A stretch of 36,980 nt of DNA from an uncultured Prevotellaceae bacterium (GCA_900318555.1 ONKX01000029.1:1-36980), one strand, 5' to 3'; shown: positions 6,230-16,100, counted from the first letter of the stretch. The notes: generated by a model from the letters alone, not told the origin. Made by a program: numbers and translations.

Positions 6230-7497
6230 TTTCTCACGATAGTTTGAGCACGGTCAGGACCGATGCTGATAATCTTAATTGGGGTTTCGAGTTCGCGCTC
6301 GAGGAATGCGATGTAGTCCTTGAAAGCCTTGGGGAACTGGTCCTCGCTGGTGAACTGCGTCATATCCGTCTGCCAACCAGGCAGTTCCTCGTAGATGGGC
6401 TCGATGCCCTTCTCGATATCGTAGGGGAAGTCGCGCGTCAGAACGCCATTCACCTTGTAAGCCGTACAAGCCTTGATGGTGGGGAAGTCGTCGAGCACGT
6501 CGCTCTTCATCATGATGAGCTGGGTGACGCCATTCACCATAATAGAATAGCGCAGGGCCACGAGGTCAATCCAACCACAACGGCGCTCACGACCTGTGAC
6601 GGCACCATACTCGTGGCCAAGGTCGCGAATCTTCTTGCCAGTCTCGTCGAAGAGCTCTGTGGGGAATGGACCAGCACCCACACGTGTGCAGTAAGCCTTC
6701 ATGATGCCGAATACCTCGCCAATCTTGTTGGGACCAATGCCCAAGCCCGTGCAGGCACCAGCGCAGATGGTGTTCGAAGAAGTTACGAAGGGATAGCTGC
6801 CGAAGTCAACGTCGAGCATCGTGCCCTGAGCACCCTCGCAGAGAATGCTCTTGCCAGAACGCAACACGTTGTTAATTTCGTGCTCGCTGTCGACAATGGG
6901 GAACTGGCGCAGATACTCCACGCCTTCGAGCCACTTCTTTTCAACTTCGTCAATGTTGTACTCGAAGTTGAGCGACTTCAGGATAGCCTCGTGACGAGCC
7001 TTGGCAGCGGCATACTTCTCCTCGAAACCATCGAGGATATCGCCTACGCGCAGACCATTGCGGCTGACCTTGTCGGTATAGGTCGGACCAATGCCCTTAC
7101 CCGTGGTACCCACCTTGTTCTTACCCTTCTGGGCCTCGTAAGCGGCATCGAGCACGCGATGGGTAGGCATGATGAGGTGAGCCTTCTTCGAGATATGCAG
7201 GCGCTCCTTCAGCGCATGACCACTGGCCTCCAGCGCTTTGGCTTCGTCCATAAACAGGTCGGGAGCCAGCACCACGCCATTACCGATGATGTTGACCTTA
7301 CCGCCCTGGAAGATACCCGAGGGTATAGAGCGCAACACATACTTCTGGCCCTCGAACTCGAGTGTATGGCCAGCGTTCGGACCGCCCTGGAAACGGGCTA
7401 TCACATCATACTGCGGGGTCAGCACGTCGACCACCTTACCTTTTCCTTCGTCGCCCCACTGCAAACCGAGCAGGACATCAACTTTACCTTGATTCAT
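6226..7497 (-). CDS. purA: Adenylosuccinate synthetase
   Basis: A 423-aa enzyme joining IMP and aspartate with GTP to make adenylosuccinate in AMP synthesis, cytosolic. Diagnostic parts are LGLQWGDEGKGK (10-21, GTP-binding loop with catalytic Asp), GGPNAGHT (37-44), GIGPTYTDKVSRNGLR, the switch segment EGAQGTMLDVDFGSYPFVTSSNT, and TGRERRCGWID. Length is normal. The start overlaps the fur-family gene by 14 nt, implying one transcript fur-purA-hisS. A 476-aa open frame on the opposite strand is a codon-usage shadow. Confidence 0.97.
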   Translation of the reverse strand: MNQGKVDVLLGLQWGDEGKGKVVDVLTPQYDVIARFQGGPNAGHTLEFEGQKYVLRSIPSGIFQGGKVNIIGNGVVLAPDLFMDEAKALEASGHALKERLHISKKAHLIMPTHRVLDAAYEAQKGKNKVGTTGKGIGPTYTDKVSRNGLRVGDILDGFEEKYAAAKARHEAILKSLNFEYNIDEVEKKWLEGVEYLRQFPIVDSEHEINNVLRSGKSILCEGAQGTMLDVDFGSYPFVTSSNTICAGACTGLGIGPNKIGEVFGIMKAYCTRVGAGPFPTELFDETGKKIRDLGHEYGAVTGRERRCGWIDLVALRYSIMVNGVTQLIMMKSDVLDDFPTIKACTAYKVNGVLTRDFPYDIEKGIEPIYEELPGWQTDMTQFTSEDQFPKAFKDYIAFLERELETPIKIISIGPDRAQTIVRK

Positions 7498-7957
7498 CCT
7501 TCGTATGTTTTGCCTGTTTTACCTGACAACTCTTGCAGAGGCCATAGACGTATAACGAGAAGCCATCCATGCGGAAACTCTTCATGTGGAGCGACCTGAT
7601 GGCGTCATTAATCTTTTTGGACTTAAACTCCGTCACTTTACCGCAAACTGTACAAATCTGATGGCAGTGGCTGTTGTTGTCGTAACAAGCCTCGTATTTC
7701 GTGGCACCCTGAAAGCGGTGACGAATAACCAGGCGCAATTCCATAAACAGCTTCAACGTGTTATATAGCGTTGCACGACTGACGGGGAAGCGGTCTTCGT
7801 CGTTCAGTTTCTCGCCCAACTCTTCCAACGTGAAATGTTCATGTGTATCGTAGACGGCATCAAGAATGGCAAAACGCTCAGGAGTCTTGCGTAAGTTGTT
7901 CTGCTCCAAATAATTGGCCAGAATATTCCTGACAGTAGTCTTGACGTTTTCTTTCAT
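7484..7957 (-). CDS. Fur-family metal/peroxide-responsive regulator
   Basis: A 157-aa protein. An N-terminal winged helix (YLEQNNLRKTPERFAILDAVY ... VSRATLYNTLKLF) is followed by a metal-binding half with NNSHCHQICTVCGKVTEF (His cluster and CxxC at the structural zinc site) and YGLCKSCQVK (second CxxC). Fur members repress genes when bound to Fe, Zn, Mn or sense peroxide through these sites; which subtype this is cannot be told. It lies first in a probable fur-purA-hisS unit, overlapping purA by 14 nt. A candidate promoter is at 7987-8019. Confidence 0.92.
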   Translation of the reverse strand: MKENVKTTVRNILANYLEQNNLRKTPERFAILDAVYDTHEHFTLEELGEKLNDEDRFPVSRATLYNTLKLFMELRLVIRHRFQGATKYEACYDNNSHCHQICTVCGKVTEFKSKKINDAIRSLHMKSFRMDGFSLYVYGLCKSCQVKQAKHTKDESR

Positions 7958-7986
7958 TTTATGTGGCTATTTCGGTTAAAACCGCA

Positions 7987-8019
7987 CAAAATTACTACTT
8001 TTTCTTCAGAAAAAGGCAA
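7987..8019 (-). promoter_or_regulatory. Candidate promoter of the fur-purA-hisS unit
   Basis: On the minus strand TAATTTTG (7994-7987) follows a TTTTTG with a spacer of about 22 bp. The spacing is slightly long compared with the 20 bp seen at most promoters in this window. Confidence 0.5.
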
Positions 8020-8026
8020 AAATAGT

Positions 8027-8701
8027 TTATAAAAATTCTAAATTAATGGATTTCGTTGCGCTTTTGGCCATTCTCTCATACACAAGACCCAGTTCTGCAA
8101 AGCGCTGGAGACTCTGCATAGCCGCCTTGCGAACTGACATATACGGGCCCTGAAGTGCAGAGAGTGACTGGTCGATAAACTCATTGATGCCCCGCTCGTT
8201 AGGTTCCTGTCCGTTCATAAACAATCGTGACAGCACGTGAAAGCCACAGAGTTGGTAGTATTCCTGGTCGCTGGCAATCCATTGATAGGCCTTCTCTGGC
8301 GCGTAAGGTAGATATTGCCACAGGTTGAAAGCCGCCTGTTCGGCAATCTCCTGCGAGGGAATCTGTTCCATCCAAATATCACACACGCCGGGCAACATCT
8401 GCTCGGGTGGCATCAGCATCGTAGCCAGAATCTTACACTCGCGGACATTCTCTTTCCAAAGGGCAATGGCAAGGTCGTATTGGCTATTCTCTGCAGAGCA
8501 GAGTGTGGCGTTGCGAATTGCTTTTGGCTCTTGGCTGTTAGCTTTTAGCTCCTCGGCTTTGGCTTTCAGACGAGGGAGCGTGGCGCCCCAATTGAGATGA
8601 TAGTTCAAACCCTTGTCGCGCATCGACTGAGCAACAGCACCATCCATCATCAGACGGAATGACTGCTTGATTTCCTTTACTTTATCTCTTACATCTTCCA
8701 T
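8027..8701 (-). CDS. AlkD-like DNA alkylation repair (HEAT-repeat) protein
   Basis: A 224-aa helical protein. The segments LNWGATLPRLK, DLAIALWKENVRECKILATMLMPPEQM and AFNLWQYLPYAPEKAYQWI match the AlkD-like HEAT-repeat family, whose characterised members remove alkylated bases; the role of this Bacteroidales branch is not established. Residues 45-61 (LKAKAEELKANSQEPKA) are encoded by a 7-bp periodic array and look like an insert in a loop. It is the last gene of an AraC-regulator / DPP III / AlkD unit, starting 15 nt after the DPP III stop in a 14-bp tandem repeat that also contains its start codon. Confidence 0.75.
   Translation of the reverse strand: MEDVRDKVKEIKQSFRLMMDGAVAQSMRDKGLNYHLNWGATLPRLKAKAEELKANSQEPKAIRNATLCSAENSQYDLAIALWKENVRECKILATMLMPPEQMLPGVCDIWMEQIPSQEIAEQAAFNLWQYLPYAPEKAYQWIASDQEYYQLCGFHVLSRLFMNGQEPNERGINEFIDQSLSALQGPYMSVRKAAMQSLQRFAELGLVYERMAKSATKSINLEFL
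8520..8568. repeat. In-frame 7-bp periodic array inside the alkD-like gene (7 units)
   Basis: GCTTTTG, GCTCTTG, GCTGTTA, GCTTTTA, GCTCCTC, GGCTTTG, GCTTTCA: seven consecutive 7-mers, mostly beginning GCT. They encode a Lys/Ala/Glu-rich insert at residues 45-61. Confidence 0.8.
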
Positions 8702-8726
8702 CTTACATCTTCCATCTTACATCGTC
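8689..8726. repeat. 14-bp tandem repeat (2.7 copies) at the DPP III / alkD-like junction
   Basis: TTACATCTTCCATC occurs at 8689-8702 and 8703-8716, with a partial copy to 8726. It contains both the alkD-like start codon and the DPP III stop codon. Half-units are the 7-mers CATCTTC and CATCTTA. Confidence 0.9.
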
Positions 8727-10690
8727 CCGTACTCTTGACCATAGCGTAGCATTTGGTGAACATAACTCTCGGAATAGTCAACCTGAACGTCGCTGATTTC
8801 TCCGTCGGCATCGAGAACGGGAATGAGTCGGGGATTGATGAAACCCTTATAAGGTGCTAAGTCCAGTTTCTTGTAACGAGCCAACACCTCTTGATGAAGG
8901 TCGGCATCGACCATGATGGCATAGCGTTCCACCAACTGACGGGCTGCATCGTAGTCTCCCTCACTCTTAATGCGCTGAATCTCAGCTAACAAACGTGCAA
9001 ACAGTTCACGTAAAGCTTCATAGTCATTTACACGTATATAGGTCTTACCATCGCGCTTCTCCATCGTAATCACTTCCCCACCCTGTTCGTAGCACCAATG
9101 GGCTATCAGGGCACGATTGCGCATGTGGGCTTCCTCTATCTGTCGACCCGGTTCGATGCGGATGAGCTGGGTCATCAGGCCATTCATGATGTAACTGTAA
9201 TACTGCGACTTATACGCCTCGGCATCAGGCACAAGACCCAAGTCGATGAGTTTCTGGTCGGCAATATAATAGAGTCCGAAGAGGTCGGCACGCGCCTCCT
9301 CAATGGTGTTGCCGTAAGCCTTCAGCGCATCAGGGTCGGTACCGGGCAACAATTGTCCGCTACCATGACCCAAGCATTCGTGCAGGTCGGTATGCAGGTC
9401 GTCACAAACGTCGCCATACTTCTCTATCAAGGCGAGCGTAGGTTCGTCGATGACGAATTCCTCCTTGAAGCCATTGCCGTGAGCGGCCTTGTTGTAGGCA
9501 TCGGTAATGTTAGAAATGGTGATGCTCTTCGAACCGTGCTCTGCACGAATCCAGTCGGCATTGGGCAGATTGATGCCGATAGCCGTCGAGGGATATTCTT
9601 CGCCACCGAGCATGGCGGCACAGATGGCATTGGCCGTAACCCCCTTGACATGAGGCTTGCGGAAGCGCGGGTCGACGGGCGAATGGTCCTCAAACCACTG
9701 GGCATTCTGGCTGATGGTCTGAGTTCGCTTGGTGGCCTCCAGATCCTTGTATTCCACGATGCCCTCCCACGAACCTTTCAGGCCCAACGGATCGCCATAC
9801 ACCTCGATGAATCCGTTGACAAAGTCTATCCTACCCTCGTGTTCCCCAACCCACTCGATACAGTAGTCGTTGAACACGCACAGGTCGCCTGTATTATAAT
9901 AATTAATAAGGTGTTCTATCACGAGAGCCTGTTTTTCGTTCTCGGCCACCGTCTTGGCCTTCTCCAACCAATAGACAATCTGTCGGATGGCACTGCCATA
10001 ACGACCGTTGGCCGACCACACATCCTCATGGATGCCCTTGTCGTCCTTGACCAGCGTAGAGTTCAAACCATAGGAAACAGGCTGTTTGTCATCAACGGCG
10101 GCATCTTTCTGCTGTTGGTAGAATGCTTCTGCCTCCTCCTGTGTCACGCCGTCGTAGAAGTTGCAGGCTGAAGTCACGACCAAGTCCTCACCATCAGCCT
10201 TGTTAACACGTTTGGGCAGAACGTTAGGGTCGAAGATGACAAGGAAAAGTTCATCCACCAGATTACCGACAGTTTCATGACGGTAAAGTGGCAGTTTACT
10301 TACTTCAATCTGGCAGATTACTTGCCTTAACCATTCCTGGCTGAAGCCGGGCTCAAACTTGTCGCAACCATAGTGGTGATAGATGCCGTTCGAGAACCAC
10401 AGACGCTTCAGGTAGATTTCCATCGCCCTGAAATCGTCACACTCGTGGTCAATCGCATCACTAGTATATATGGCTTCCAGCATCTTGCGAATGCGGATAT
10501 TATACTTACCAAACTGGTCGAAGGTGATGTCGCGACCGTAAAGCGTAGCCTTCGACAGGTAGTAGATCAGTTGTTTCTGACATAAAGACAATTGCTCAAA
10601 TCCCTCTAAGCGGTATCTGAGCAACTGTAAATCTGCAAAGCGGTCTTCGACATAATCGAAGTGTGACACGCTATCTCCTAAGTAGTTCAT
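8717..10690 (-). CDS. Dipeptidyl peptidase III (M49 family)
   Basis: A 657-aa zinc metallopeptidase that removes dipeptides from the N-termini of peptides. The hallmark HECLGHGSG (HExxxH) is at 437-445, with zinc ligands His437 and His442 and catalytic Glu438. The second motif EEARAD (464-469) supplies the third ligand, with Ala and Asp where many members have EECRAE. Length is close to the Bacteroides enzyme. There is no signal peptide, so it should be cytosolic. The start ATG 10690 overlaps the regulator's stop as ATGA, meaning coupled translation, and the alkD-like gene follows 15 nt later. Confidence 0.92.
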   Translation of the reverse strand: MNYLGDSVSHFDYVEDRFADLQLLRYRLEGFEQLSLCQKQLIYYLSKATLYGRDITFDQFGKYNIRIRKMLEAIYTSDAIDHECDDFRAMEIYLKRLWFSNGIYHHYGCDKFEPGFSQEWLRQVICQIEVSKLPLYRHETVGNLVDELFLVIFDPNVLPKRVNKADGEDLVVTSACNFYDGVTQEEAEAFYQQQKDAAVDDKQPVSYGLNSTLVKDDKGIHEDVWSANGRYGSAIRQIVYWLEKAKTVAENEKQALVIEHLINYYNTGDLCVFNDYCIEWVGEHEGRIDFVNGFIEVYGDPLGLKGSWEGIVEYKDLEATKRTQTISQNAQWFEDHSPVDPRFRKPHVKGVTANAICAAMLGGEEYPSTAIGINLPNADWIRAEHGSKSITISNITDAYNKAAHGNGFKEEFVIDEPTLALIEKYGDVCDDLHTDLHECLGHGSGQLLPGTDPDALKAYGNTIEEARADLFGLYYIADQKLIDLGLVPDAEAYKSQYYSYIMNGLMTQLIRIEPGRQIEEAHMRNRALIAHWCYEQGGEVITMEKRDGKTYIRVNDYEALRELFARLLAEIQRIKSEGDYDAARQLVERYAIMVDADLHQEVLARYKKLDLAPYKGFINPRLIPVLDADGEISDVQVDYSESYVHQMLRYGQEYGTM

Positions 10691-11154
10691 TTCGCTGTAG
10701 CCTTCTTTTTCTTTTCGGGCTTCAATTTTTCAGAAGGATGTTGGGCAAGATGTCTCAAACGATACTCGCGAGGCGTCATCTTCATCAGTTTGAAGAAAGA
10801 AGCGTAGAACGACTGACGGTTGGAGAAGCCGACCATATCGCTGACTTCTTGCATGCGTAGCTTCTGATACCTACGATCCACCAGGATAGCCATGGCCTCC
10901 TCAATACGGAACTTGTTGATGAACGACGTATAGTTCATGTGGAAGCGCACATTGACAACAGCAGAAATGTAGCGAGTGTTTGTTCCCAATTCTTCGGCAA
11001 GTTTCTTGGCTGAATAATCTTTGTCTTTGTACTTTTTCTCCATCACAACAATACGGTTGATTTTTTCTTTCAACTCGTCCATCAGTTTAGGGCTAACGAG
11101 ACTACGATAGTGAGCCTCTTTTTCCTTTTTTGCGGTAATGTTATACTTTGTCAT
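10687..11154 (-). CDS. Stand-alone AraC-type DNA-binding regulator
   Basis: A 155-aa protein whose C-terminal two thirds form an AraC/XylS double helix-turn-helix: YSAKKLAEELGTNTRYISAVV (first HTH) and MQEVSDMVGFSNRQSFYASF (second), ending with KMTPREYR. The first 45 residues are a charged helix, so there is no ligand-binding domain. A Lys-rich tail (KLKPEKKKK) ends the protein. ATG 11154 is preferred to the longer frame from 11358, because the promoter TATATTTG lies at 11199-11192. It overlaps the DPP III start by 4 nt (ATGA), and probably controls or is co-regulated with it (inference). Confidence 0.85.
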   Translation of the reverse strand: MTKYNITAKKEKEAHYRSLVSPKLMDELKEKINRIVVMEKKYKDKDYSAKKLAEELGTNTRYISAVVNVRFHMNYTSFINKFRIEEAMAILVDRRYQKLRMQEVSDMVGFSNRQSFYASFFKLMKMTPREYRLRHLAQHPSEKLKPEKKKKATAK

Positions 11155-11191
11155 AACCCTAACTTGTTGATAATTAATTATGATTTCGATG

Positions 11192-11224
11192 CAAATATAC
11201 GAAATTTCTTCCACATACTTGCAA
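11192..11224 (-). promoter_or_regulatory. Promoter of the AraC-regulator / DPP III / AlkD unit
   Basis: On the minus strand TATATTTG (11199-11192) with TTTTTG about 22 bp upstream, in an AT-rich stretch 38 nt before the ATG. Confidence 0.65.
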
Positions 11225-11285
11225 AAATTTAGTAAAAAAATATTAAATAGGCAAATTTTCTGTCGTATCGCGTAAATTGTTGGCA

Positions 11286-12593
11286 TTAAAGGTCTTGCAA
11301 TAAAATGCCGCGTGCGTCTTTCAAGTAGTTTGAACGAATTTCTAATGCTTTTGCCCAATCGCCTCTCAACAGTTCGTTAATATCCAAATCTATTTTCCAT
11401 TGTCCACGCGATTCCAGACGATCAACCATTGTGCCTAACGTCAACGCCTGTGTATCCATAGTAGGAATGAAACGGCTCTCTTCACCTTTCTCGTCGTTGG
11501 TAATTTCCAAGAGCATTCCAGCATCAATCAATTCATATACGAGTTCATTGACGAATCGAATGGGGATAGACGTCTCCGCACGCAATTCAAGCAGAGAATA
11601 AGGTTTCCCTCCTGTGGAAAAACGTTTGCTGATACGGCTCATCAGCAGGGCACAGAGCAGAATCCGATAACGGTGGCTGATTTCGCCGGAATGGGCATCG
11701 TAGTCGTAATAATCGAGATTTTGATTGGTGTAGCACAGTTCCGCACCAAACAGACATATAGTCCACGAGATTTGCATCCACAACATAAACAACGGCAGTG
11801 CCGCAAAGGAGCCGTAGATAGCGTTGTAGCTCGACAGGAAAATCTGCGAATGGATATATACAAACTGCAAGCCCTGCATGGCAATACCAGCCAGAATGCC
11901 AGGAACTATCACACTCGAAAACTTCACTCGCGTGTTAGGCATAAAGATGTAAAGTGCGATGAACATGCCTGACATCAGCACGTAGGGTGAAAGATCAATC
12001 AAGTATCGTACGGCTGTACCTAACATCATAAAGTCTGGCAGTTCTTTAGCCGCTGTAGCAAGGAAAATGCTGATACCCGACGACAACACAATAAGAATCG
12101 GTGCCACGAAGAACATGGCCAGATAGTCGGTAAATGTGCGGAACATTGAACGTCCTTTCTTTACCATCCATATTTCATTGAACGCATCTTCGATGTTGCT
12201 CACCAGCATCAACACCGTGTACAACATGAACAACAGACCGATACCAAGGAATATGCCACTCTTGGTATGAACCAGATAACTATTAACAAAACCGATAATC
12301 GTTTCTGCCACCTGAGGTTGCGACGATAACGAATCGCGAAACCATACCTCTATATATTTATTATATCCAAAGCCGCGAGCTATGGCGAAGACAACGGCAA
12401 GAATAGGCACGATGGCCAGCAACGTTGAATAAGTCAGCGCCGAGGCTTTGGTCATGACACGTTTTGCCGTAAAGAAACGTACAGCAAGTAACACTTTCTT
12501 CAATATCTCGACACCCAAATAGCGCAAGGACGACACATCGCCTCGCGTAATTCGCCAAATGCCGATTTTTAGAAACTGTATAACCTTGTGCAC
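11286..12593 (-). CDS. YihY/BrkB-family inner-membrane protein
   Basis: A 435-aa protein. Residues from about 45 to 290 match the YihY/UPF0761 family: TAKRVMTKASALTYSTLLAIVPILAVVFA, then several hydrophobic helices (FLGIGLLFMLYTVLMLVSNIE, MFFVAPILIVLSSGISIFL, YVLMSGMFIALYIFMPNT), YGSFAALPLFMLWMQISW and a LFGAELCYTNQN end. A soluble C-terminal part of about 130 residues includes a winged-helix-like region (YSLLELRAETSIPIRFV). The family was once misnamed RNase BN; transport or efflux roles have been suggested, but no firm function is known. It is probably monocistronic. Confidence 0.9.
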   Translation of the reverse strand: MHKVIQFLKIGIWRITRGDVSSLRYLGVEILKKVLLAVRFFTAKRVMTKASALTYSTLLAIVPILAVVFAIARGFGYNKYIEVWFRDSLSSQPQVAETIIGFVNSYLVHTKSGIFLGIGLLFMLYTVLMLVSNIEDAFNEIWMVKKGRSMFRTFTDYLAMFFVAPILIVLSSGISIFLATAAKELPDFMMLGTAVRYLIDLSPYVLMSGMFIALYIFMPNTRVKFSSVIVPGILAGIAMQGLQFVYIHSQIFLSSYNAIYGSFAALPLFMLWMQISWTICLFGAELCYTNQNLDYYDYDAHSGEISHRYRILLCALLMSRISKRFSTGGKPYSLLELRAETSIPIRFVNELVYELIDAGMLLEITNDEKGEESRFIPTMDTQALTLGTMVDRLESRGQWKIDLDINELLRGDWAKALEIRSNYLKDARGILLQDL

Positions 12594-12633
12594 AACAACT
12601 ATTATCTAATATCTCCTAACTATCAACTAAAAA

Positions 12634-13003
12634 AGAAAGCACTGTCCCTGTAAGCCGGGTTCTGTTTCTCCCGAAAGAGATGCCTGCCATTTATCTACTC
12701 CGCAGGTTACCCCACGGCTCAAGCATTCTACCCTCCGTCGTAGCACAAGGCTTTGGGCGGACAACCCTCAACCGACGGTTTACGCGAACTTGCAGCCTCC
12801 AGACGGAACAGCCCTGCGATCACCCGCAGGCTGGTGGGCTCTTACCCCACCTTCTCACCCTTACCCTTTCGGGCGGTAATTTTCTTCTCCCGGCTCCAGC
12901 TGTCACCAACTGCTGGCACTTTCACCAGTGGAGTGTCCTGTGCTGCCCGGACTTTCCTCTCGTGCTCTGCTGAACACCAGCGGCAGACCGGAACACTGCT
13001 TTC
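12634..13003 (-). ncRNA. rnpB: RNase P RNA (bacterial class A)
   Basis: The minus strand carries the universal 5' block GAGGAAAGTCCGGGC (12959-12945), the internal AGGGTGAGAAGGTG followed by GGTAAGAGCCCACC (12864-12832 region), and the 3' block ACAGAACCCGGCTTA (12665-12651). The ends can form P1: AAAGCAGTGTTCC near the 5' end with GGACAGTGCTTT at the 3' end, followed by T-rich sequence. Length is about 370 nt, normal for this RNA, the catalytic part of the enzyme that trims tRNA 5' ends. End positions are estimates from P1 and the promoter. Confidence 0.95.
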
Positions 13004-13009
13004 AGGCTG

Positions 13010-13040
13010 CGAAGGTACGAATAAATATTCAATAAAGCAA
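13010..13040 (-). promoter_or_regulatory. rnpB promoter
   Basis: On the minus strand TTG (13040-13038), a 20-bp spacer, then TACCTTCG (13017-13010), a one-base variant of TAnnTTTG. Transcription would start about 13003, at the 5' side of P1. Confidence 0.7.
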
Positions 13041-13079
13041 TAAAAAGCGCGAAAAAGTGCAAAAAAAACACTGATTTGC

Positions 13080-13110
13080 TTTGTCTTTTGCAAGAATATT
13101 TGTACCTTTG
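13080..13110 (+). promoter_or_regulatory. carB promoter
   Basis: TTTG at 13080-13083, a 19-bp spacer, TACCTTTG at 13103-13110, leaving a leader of about 30 nt before ATG 13146. It is divergent from the rnpB promoter, with 40 bp between the two -33 boxes. Confidence 0.8.
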
Positions 13111-13145
13111 CAGCCCAGAATGCAATCAACAAGCAGCATCGATAT

Positions 13146-16100
13146 ATGAACAAAAAATTAAAAAAGGTACTCGTTTTAGGTTCGGGTGCCCTCAAAATCG
13201 GACAAGCTGGCGAGTTTGACTATTCTGGCTCCCAGGCACTTAAAGCATTGCGCGAGGAAGGTATCTCTTCCGTGTTAGTAAACCCCAACATCGCAACCAT
13301 TCAGACTTCTGAAGGTATTGCCGACAAGGTTTATTTCCAACCCGTCACCACTCATTTCGTTACAGAGATTATCAAGAAGGAACGCCCCGACGGCATTCTC
13401 TTGGCTTTTGGTGGTCAGACCGCTCTGAACTGCGGTACTGAGCTCTACCAAAAGGGTATTCTGGAAGAGTATGGTGTAGAGGTTCTGGGAACCAGCGTCG
13501 AAGCTATCATGAACACCGAAGACCGCGACCTCTTCGTTAAGAAACTTGACGAAATTGCGCTGAAGACCCCCGTAAGCCACGCCGTGGAAAATATGGAAGA
13601 CGCCCTCAAGGCAGCCCACGAGATTGGCTTCCCCATCATGATTCGTTCTGCCTACGCGCTGGGTGGACTGGGATCAGGTATCTGTCCTGACGAGAAAGCT
13701 TTCAAGGAACTGGCTGAGAGTGCCTTCACTTTTGCTCCCCAGATTTTGGTTGAGGAGTCGCTGAAGGGCTGGAAGGAGATTGAGTTCGAAACCATCCGCG
13801 ACGCTAACGACCATTGCTTCACCGTTGCCTCGATGGAGAACTTCGACCCCCTCGGCATTCACACCGGTGAGTCTATCGTTGTCGCTCCCACCTGTTCACT
13901 GAAAGATGAGCAGGTCAAAATGCTTCAGGATATCACCATCAAGTGCGTCCGCCATCTGGGTATCGTCGGTGAGTGCAACATCCAGTTTGCCTTCAATGCC
14001 GAGACCAACGACTACCGCATCATTGAGATCAACGCTCGTCTGAGTCGTTCTTCTGCGCTGGCTTCTAAGGCTACCGGCTATCCCCTCGCCTTCGTTGCTG
14101 CTAAGATAGCGCTGGGCTATACCCTCGACCAGATTGGTGAGATGGGTACCACCAGCTCTGCCTACGTTGCTCCGTCGCTCGATTATATGATTTGTAAGAT
14201 TCCCCGCTGGGACCTCACCAAGTTTGCCGGTGTCAGCCGTCAGATTGGTTCCAGCATGAAATCTGTCGGAGAGATTATGTCTATCGGTCGCTCTTTCGAG
14301 GAAATGATTCAGAAGGGTCTTCGCATGATTGGTCAGGGCATGCACGGTTTCGTGGGCAACGACCACACCAAGTTCGACAACCTCGACGACGCACTGGCTA
14401 ACCCCACCGACCTGCGTATCTTTGCTATTGCACAGGCTTTGGAGGATGGATACACCGTTGAGCGCATCGAGCAGCTCACCAAGATTGACGTCTGGTTCCT
14501 GGAGCGTCTGAAGCATATCGTTGACCTGAAGCACGAGTTGCAGAAGTACAACAAACTGGAAGACCTGCCCACCGACCTCTTGCTGGAGGTGAAGCAGTGT
14601 GGCTTCTCTGACTTCCAGATTGCCCGCTTTGTTCTGAAGACCAAGTCCACCAATATGGAGAAGGAGAATCTGCAGGTTCGCGAATACCGTAAGCAAAAGG
14701 GCATCCTGCCTTCTGTCAAGCGTATTCCTACCGTTGCCAGCGAGCATCCTGAACTCACCAACTACCTCTACTTCACCTACACGCACACACCTGCGTTCGG
14801 AAATCCTGAGGGTGAACAGTACGCTCCCAAACACGACATCAACTACTACAAGAACGAGAAGTCTGTTGTCGTGCTCGGTTCTGGTGCTTACCGTATCGGT
14901 TCGTCGGTAGAGTTCGACTGGTGCTCGGTCAACGCCATCAATACCGCTCGCAAGCTGGGCTACAAGTCTATTATGATTAACTACAACCCTGAGACCGTGT
15001 CTACCGACTACGACATGTGCGACCGTCTGTATTTCGACGAGCTCTCTCTGGAGCGCGTTCTCGATGTTATGGACCTCGAACAGCCTCGTGGTGTCATCGT
15101 GTCTGTAGGTGGTCAGATACCTAACAACCTCGCTATGAAGTTGCACCGTCAGGGTGTTCCCGTTCTGGGTACCAGTCCTGTCGACATCGACCGTGCTGAG
15201 AACCGTGACAAGTTCTCTGCCATGCTCGACAAACTCGGCATCGATCAGCCCGCATGGCGTGCCTTGACTTCTTTCGAGGATGTGAAGGAATTTGTCAATC
15301 AGGTAGGTTATCCCGTCCTCGTACGTCCTAGCTACGTGCTATCGGGTGCTGCCATGAACGTCTGCTACGACGACGAAGAGCTGCATCGCTTCCTCAATAT
15401 GGCCACCGAGGTCAGCAAGGAGTTCCCTGTAGTTATCTCGAAATTTATGACTGAGACAAAGGAGATTGAGTTCGACGCTGTTGCCGACAAGGGCGAGGTT
15501 GTCGAGTACGCTATTTCCGAGCACGTAGAGTATGCCGGTGTACACTCTGGTGATGCCACCATGGTATTCCCCGCTCAGCACATCTACTTCTCTACCATCC
15601 GTCAGATCAAGAAGATTGCCCGCAAGATTGCCGCCGAACTCAACATCAGCGGTCCGTTCAATATCCAGTTCCTGGCCAAGAACCGCGAGGTGAAGGTCAT
15701 CGAGTGCAACCTGCGTGCATCACGCTCGTTCCCCTTCGTATCGAAAATCCTGAAGCGCAACTTCATCGAGACTGCTACGAAGATCATGCTCGACGCCCCC
15801 TACTCTCGCCCCGACTCGTCAGAGTTCGACATCGACCGCATCGGCGTCAAGGCCTCTCAGTTCTCGTTTGCCCGTCTGCAGAATGCCGACCCCGTCTTGG
15901 GCGTCGATATGAGCTCTACCGGTGAGGTAGGCTGTCTGGGTGACGACCTCAACGAGGCTATGCTCAACTCGCTGATTGCCACTGGTTACCGTCTTCCTAA
16001 GGATGGTGGCAGCATCCTGATTTCTTCAGGTGGTGCCAAGGGTAAGGTCAGTCTGCTGGAACCCGCCAAGGAACTGGTCAAAAAAGGCTACAAGGTATAT

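Noticed and set aside
6169-7599. 476-aa plus-strand open frame opposite purA
   Set aside because: It runs antisense through conserved purA codons and the fur overlap. No recognisable domain or promoter; codon-bias shadow.
9098-10171. 357-aa plus-strand open frame opposite DPP III
   Set aside because: Shadow of the M49 gene, which has clear catalytic motifs on the other strand.
11155-11358. 68-residue N-terminal extension of the AraC-type regulator
   Set aside because: It would be translated from sequence upstream of the promoter at 11192-11224 and overlaps the YihY gene's 3' end.
12680-13043. Open frames of 96-117 aa over 12680-13195 on both strands
   Set aside because: The region is the RNase P RNA gene with all conserved blocks, so these frames are not coding.
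13896-15146. 416-aa minus-strand open frame opposite carB
   Set aside because: Antisense to conserved carB ATP-grasp sequence, with a low-complexity Leu/Val/Arg-rich translation and no domain.
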